A program made the translations under genes and the position numbers. DNA of 17,988 nucleotides. It comes from a bacterium (GTDB lineage: Bacteria > Chloroflexota > Dormibacteria > UBA8260 > Bog-877). This document shows positions 15,626 to 17,988 of the stretch, piece after piece. How positions within the stretch are numbered: the first letter of the stretch is position 1; every line of letters starts with the position of its first letter. Under the pieces are notes generated by a model. It saw only the letters and a list, made by a program, of their open reading frames with translations, did no database searches and had not been told where the DNA came from. The stretch is taken from assembly GCA_021791455.1 (NCBI GenBank), contig JAJYWM010000276.1, positions 1 through 17,988 of the forward strand, given 5' to 3'.

Positions 15626-16717
15626 TTAGACGACCAGTCGGACAGGGCTGGGCCCGGGAGCCGCCAGCACCATGGTCACGGTGGTCCCGGCCCCGGGCCG
15701 GCTGGCGACCTCTATCCTCCCTCCCTGCAGCTCCACCGCCTGGCGCGCGATGGTGAGGCCGAGACCGCTGCCGGCCCCGGAGCGTGACCGATCCGCGGTG
15801 TAGAACCGTTCGAAGACCCGGGGCAGCGCGGAGGCGGGGATGCCGCTGCCGGTGTCGTGCACCACGATGGTGGGAGAGCCACCGATCAGGCCGGAGGTGA
15901 CCGTGACCCGGCCCCCCCGGCCGGTGAACTTGATGGCGTTGTCCAGGACGTTCGCAAGGGCGCGCCGGAGGCGGCCCGGGTCTATTCGGGCCATGGTCGG
16001 ACCTCCCTGGCACACCATCTCCAACTCCCTGGCCTTTGCCTGCGGCGCGAGCCCGGCGCAGACGGCGGAGACCAACTGGTGCAGATCGGCCACCTCCATC
16101 TGGGCCTGTTCCGCTCCCGCCTCAAGGCGGGCCAGGTCAAGGATCGCTGAGACCAGCTCGTGCAGATGGGCCGCCTCCTTGGCGATCCGTCCGGCGAAGT
16201 CCTGGGCGGCTGCCGGGTCGTCCCTGGCCTCGCCGGTCAGGGTCTCCGCCAGCAGGGTCAGGCTCGCCAACGGGGTACGGAGATCGTGAGAAAGGTTGGC
16301 CAGGAGCTCCTGATGGGCTCGGCTGAGCCTGCGCTCGTGGGTGATGTCACTCAGGATGACCAGGACCATCGGCGTCGGCTGGTCATGCAGGGGAGCCGCG
16401 ACCGCGCGCAGAACGCGCCGCCAGCTGTCGTGCGAAATCTCTCCACGGCATATCTCACCTCGTTCCAGAGCTCGCCCGACGAGCTCGCCCGCCCGGGGGT
16501 CGTCCGCAATCCGCGCCAACGGCGTCCCCGGGACGAGACCCACGCCATTCGCAGCTCCCACGGGACCACTTTGAGCGAGCACGGTAGCGGAATTCGGGCT
16601 GGCCCAGAGCAGTTGACGGCTGGAGTCCAGAAGCAGCAGGGCGTCGGTGCCCAACTCCGCCCAGGTCCGCAGCACCTCCTGGCCCAGGGCGGGATCGGAG
16701 ACCCTGGACTGATCCAT
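15626..16717 (-). CDS. soluble PAS-domain sensor histidine kinase (PhoR/SenX3-like)
   Basis: 363 residues from ATG 16717. A PAS-like sensor is at about 13-128, then HisKA with phospho-acceptor His144 (LANLSHDLRTPLASL), and the HATPase domain with N-box NVLDNAIKFT, G1 DTGSGIP, F-box FERFYTA and G2 GAGSGLGLT. All catalytic boxes are intact. There is no transmembrane segment, whereas SenX3 and PhoR normally have membrane helices, so this kinase probably senses something inside the cell or binds PhoU and a membrane partner. ATG 16717 is chosen because GGAGAGG lies 5 bases before it and it begins 2 bases after the phosphatase stop; the longer frame to 16828 would overlap that gene by 109 bases. 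The tight gene order points to the response regulator as its partner. Confidence 0.92.
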   Translation of the reverse strand: MDQSRVSDPALGQEVLRTWAELGTDALLLLDSSRQLLWASPNSATVLAQSGPVGAANGVGLVPGTPLARIADDPRAGELVGRALERGEICRGEISHDSWRRVLRAVAAPLHDQPTPMVLVILSDITHERRLSRAHQELLANLSHDLRTPLASLTLLAETLTGEARDDPAAAQDFAGRIAKEAAHLHELVSAILDLARLEAGAEQAQMEVADLHQLVSAVCAGLAPQAKARELEMVCQGGPTMARIDPGRLRRALANVLDNAIKFTGRGGRVTVTSGLIGGSPTIVVHDTGSGIPASALPRVFERFYTADRSRSGAGSGLGLTIARQAVELQGGRIEVASRPGAGTTVTMVLAAPGPSPVRLVV

Positions 16718-16719
16718 GT

Positions 16720-17235
16720 TCACCTCTCCCATTCTTGGGAGCGCGGGCTCAGGTGTCCCATGGATGACACACGCACCTCCGCCTGGCCGGGCTCTACCTG
16801 AAGCCGCCACACTCCTCCCTTGGGACACCGAGATGGATCGCGGAGGCCGGCTGCATCAAGCAGGGGGACAAGCACATTCCCGTGAGAACAGGCCGCCGCC
16901 GTCTCTCGACCCGCTGGAAGGTATTCGTCTAGCAAGCGCCGGAGCAGCTGGCCGGCAGCCTCGAGCCCCCGTGGCTCTTCGGTCTCGAACAGCTCGGGGG
17001 CCGCCTCCACCGTGACCCCTCGCAGGTGCGCCGCAGGGAGCAGAGTGTCCATGCAGCGGACGGCGGGGCTGGAGTAGAAGTGGCTTACCCGGTGCTGAGA
17101 GGCGATCCTCCCTATGGCCACCGCCTGGCGCCATCCGAACTCGGTGAGGGGCCGCAATTCGTCGGCCATCGTCCACTCACCCTGATCCAGGGCCACGCCG
17201 TGGCGGACCAGAAAAAGGCTCGGCACTTCTGGCAA
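16720..17235 (-). CDS. SixA-like histidine phosphatase superfamily protein
   Basis: A 171-residue single-domain phosphatase. The catalytic RHG is at 11-13 (His12), the second Arg is in SSPAVRC (Arg60), the acid is probably in ELFETEE (80-86), and the second catalytic His118 is in ACSHGN. Length and the pattern LRPLTEFGWRQA match SixA and the C-terminal domain of MutT1-like proteins rather than phosphoglycerate mutase (about 250 residues). SixA removes phosphate from histidine-phosphotransfer domains, so its place as first gene of a two-component operon is suggestive. Mycobacteria have the related superfamily member gpm1 beside senX3-regX3. The start is uncertain: TTG 17235 and GTG 17226 both lack a ribosome site. 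Confidence 0.85.
   Translation of the reverse strand: MPEVPSLFLVRHGVALDQGEWTMADELRPLTEFGWRQAVAIGRIASQHRVSHFYSSPAVRCMDTLLPAAHLRGVTVEAAPELFETEEPRGLEAAGQLLRRLLDEYLPAGRETAAACSHGNVLVPLLDAAGLRDPSRCPKGGVWRLQVEPGQAEVRVSSMGHLSPRSQEWER
16723..16729 (-). promoter_or_regulatory. Shine-Dalgarno of the kinase gene, inside the phosphatase 3' end
   Basis: On the minus strand GGAGAGG encodes the last Glu-Arg of the phosphatase, then its TGA stop, then AC, then the kinase ATG. Terminating ribosomes can therefore start the kinase directly, which fixes the kinase start and suggests near-equal production. Confidence 0.7.
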
Positions 17236-17236
17236 A

Positions 17237-17242
17237 AGTATA
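17237..17242 (-). promoter_or_regulatory. candidate -10 element of the six-gene minus-strand operon
   Basis: TATACT on the minus strand (5 of 6 to TATAAT) is a rare AT-rich island in this window. Normal spacing puts transcription start near 17230, after TTG 17235 and about 4 bases before GTG 17226. No good -35 hexamer is visible 16-18 bases upstream (GGAGGG there), so an activator or alternative sigma may be needed. Confidence 0.4.
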
Positions 17243-17322
17243 TGGACCAGACCGCACCTCCCTCCCAGCCCTCACACTTACCGGGTGACAACTGGTCAGT
17301 CATCGGCTGCGGGAGCCCCCTC

Positions 17323-17988
17323 ATGACCGGGCAGCCGAGGCTCGCCGCCATCGACGTCGGCAGCAACACCATCCACATGCTTCTGGCCAGCTGTGGACCC
17401 GGACTTCCCCCGCGTCAGCTGTATCGCCGCCGGGAGTTCGTCCAGTTGGGGCTTGACGTTGCCCTCGTGGGGCGAATCGAAGAGGAGCGCCTCACCCGGG
17501 CCGCCAGGACCCTTGCCGCCCAGGTGTCGGAAGCGCACAGACGGGGGGCGGAGCGGGTCGCCGTGGGGGGGACTCAGGCCCTTCGCTCTGCTGAGAACGG
17601 AGCCGAGGTGGCCGAGGTGCTGGCCAGGAGCGCCGGGATACCCCGGGTGGTGATTGTGCCCCCGCAGGAGGAGGCGCAGCTCGCCTTCGATGGCGCCACC
17701 ATGGCCGTGCCGGGACCTGAGCTGGTCCTGTTGCTGGACATTGGCGGGGCGTCCACCCAGGCTGCCCTGGGACGTGCGCGCGGCTTGTGCTCGGATCACT
17801 CGCTGGCCCTTGGTTCCGGCACGATCAGTGCCTTTGCCTCAGGGGATCCCCCGAGCGCGGAAGAGTGGCGAAGGATGCAGCGAGAGGTCAGCGAAAGGAT
17901 CCCCGACATGGTGCCGCCACCGCCGGGGACCCTGGTCCTTGGCACCGGTGGGACCATCACCAACCTCCCCCGGATTCTGGGGCGGCCC
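17323..17988 (+). CDS. Ppx/GppA family phosphatase, N-terminal part
   Basis: Open in frame for 222 codons to the last base, so the C-terminus lies beyond the window. ATG 17323 is preceded by GGGAG with 7-base spacing. It has the actin-like ASKHA fold motifs of exopolyphosphatase/pppGpp phosphohydrolase: AAIDVGSNTIHML (8-20, first phosphate loop), VGGTQALRSAENG (81-93), PPQEEAQLAFDGA with the likely catalytic Glu116/117, and LLDIGGASTQ (137-146, second phosphate loop, where the usual third Gly is Ala143), then LGTGGTITNL. Whether it acts on polyphosphate or (p)ppGpp cannot be told. It is divergent from the SixA/kinase/PhoU operon with an 87-base gap, which suggests shared control by that two-component system; mycobacteria also keep a ppx homologue near senX3-regX3. 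Confidence 0.9.
   Translation, partial: MTGQPRLAAIDVGSNTIHMLLASCGPGLPPRQLYRRREFVQLGLDVALVGRIEEERLTRAARTLAAQVSEAHRRGAERVAVGGTQALRSAENGAEVAEVLARSAGIPRVVIVPPQEEAQLAFDGATMAVPGPELVLLLDIGGASTQAALGRARGLCSDHSLALGSGTISAFASGDPPSAEEWRRMQREVSERIPDMVPPPPGTLVLGTGGTITNLPRILGRP

Overview
GC-rich bacterial DNA with dense gene packing, frequent GTG and TTG starts, mostly short gene gaps and visible Shine-Dalgarno sequences. The gene content (SenX3/RegX3-like two-component pair with PhoU and Ppx/GppA, LolD-type ABC ATPases, an NTE-like patatin with a cyclic-nucleotide domain, a SipW-type signal peptidase, a zinc-ribbon/cyclase/AAA/TPR protein) suits a terrestrial actinobacterium or a Chloroflexota/Dormibacterota-like lineage. 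The sequence alone does not decide between these. No rRNA, tRNA, CRISPR array, transposase or integrase is seen.

Layout. (1) 1-2172, plus strand: the tail of an FtsX-family permease and two LolD-type ATPases, all overlapping, forming one ABC system cut by the window start. (2) 2311-11733, plus strand: an MFS transporter fused to a cNMP-binding domain, a large zinc-ribbon class III cyclase with AAA ATPase and TPR-like regions, a SipW-type signal peptidase, its probable TasA-like exported substrate, and a patatin/NTE phospholipase with an N-terminal cNMP-binding domain. One second-messenger synthase therefore sits with two proteins that carry second-messenger receptor domains. (3) 11744-12397, minus strand: MsrA, convergent with the patatin gene. 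(4) 12477-17235, minus strand: a tight operon reading SixA-like phosphatase, soluble PAS histidine kinase, PhoU, OmpR/PhoB-type response regulator, ABC ATPase, ABC-2 permease. (5) 17323-17988, plus strand: the N-terminal part of a Ppx/GppA phosphatase, divergent from the operon and running off the window end.

How the genes may work together. Region 2 looks like a cyclic-nucleotide circuit in which the cyclase (possibly a signal-sensing STAND-like ATPase) sets a messenger level that is read directly by a membrane transporter and a lipid hydrolase, with an extracellular fibre-type protein and its dedicated peptidase between them. Region 4 with region 5 looks like phosphate/polyphosphate control: kinase, PhoU and regulator together with a phosphohistidine phosphatase and an export system, beside a polyphosphate/ppGpp phosphatase. 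The wiring in both cases is inferred from gene order and domains. The window holds no gene-free stretch over 300 bases; the longest gaps (4009-4254 and 9623-9873) each contain a hairpin that could act as a terminator.
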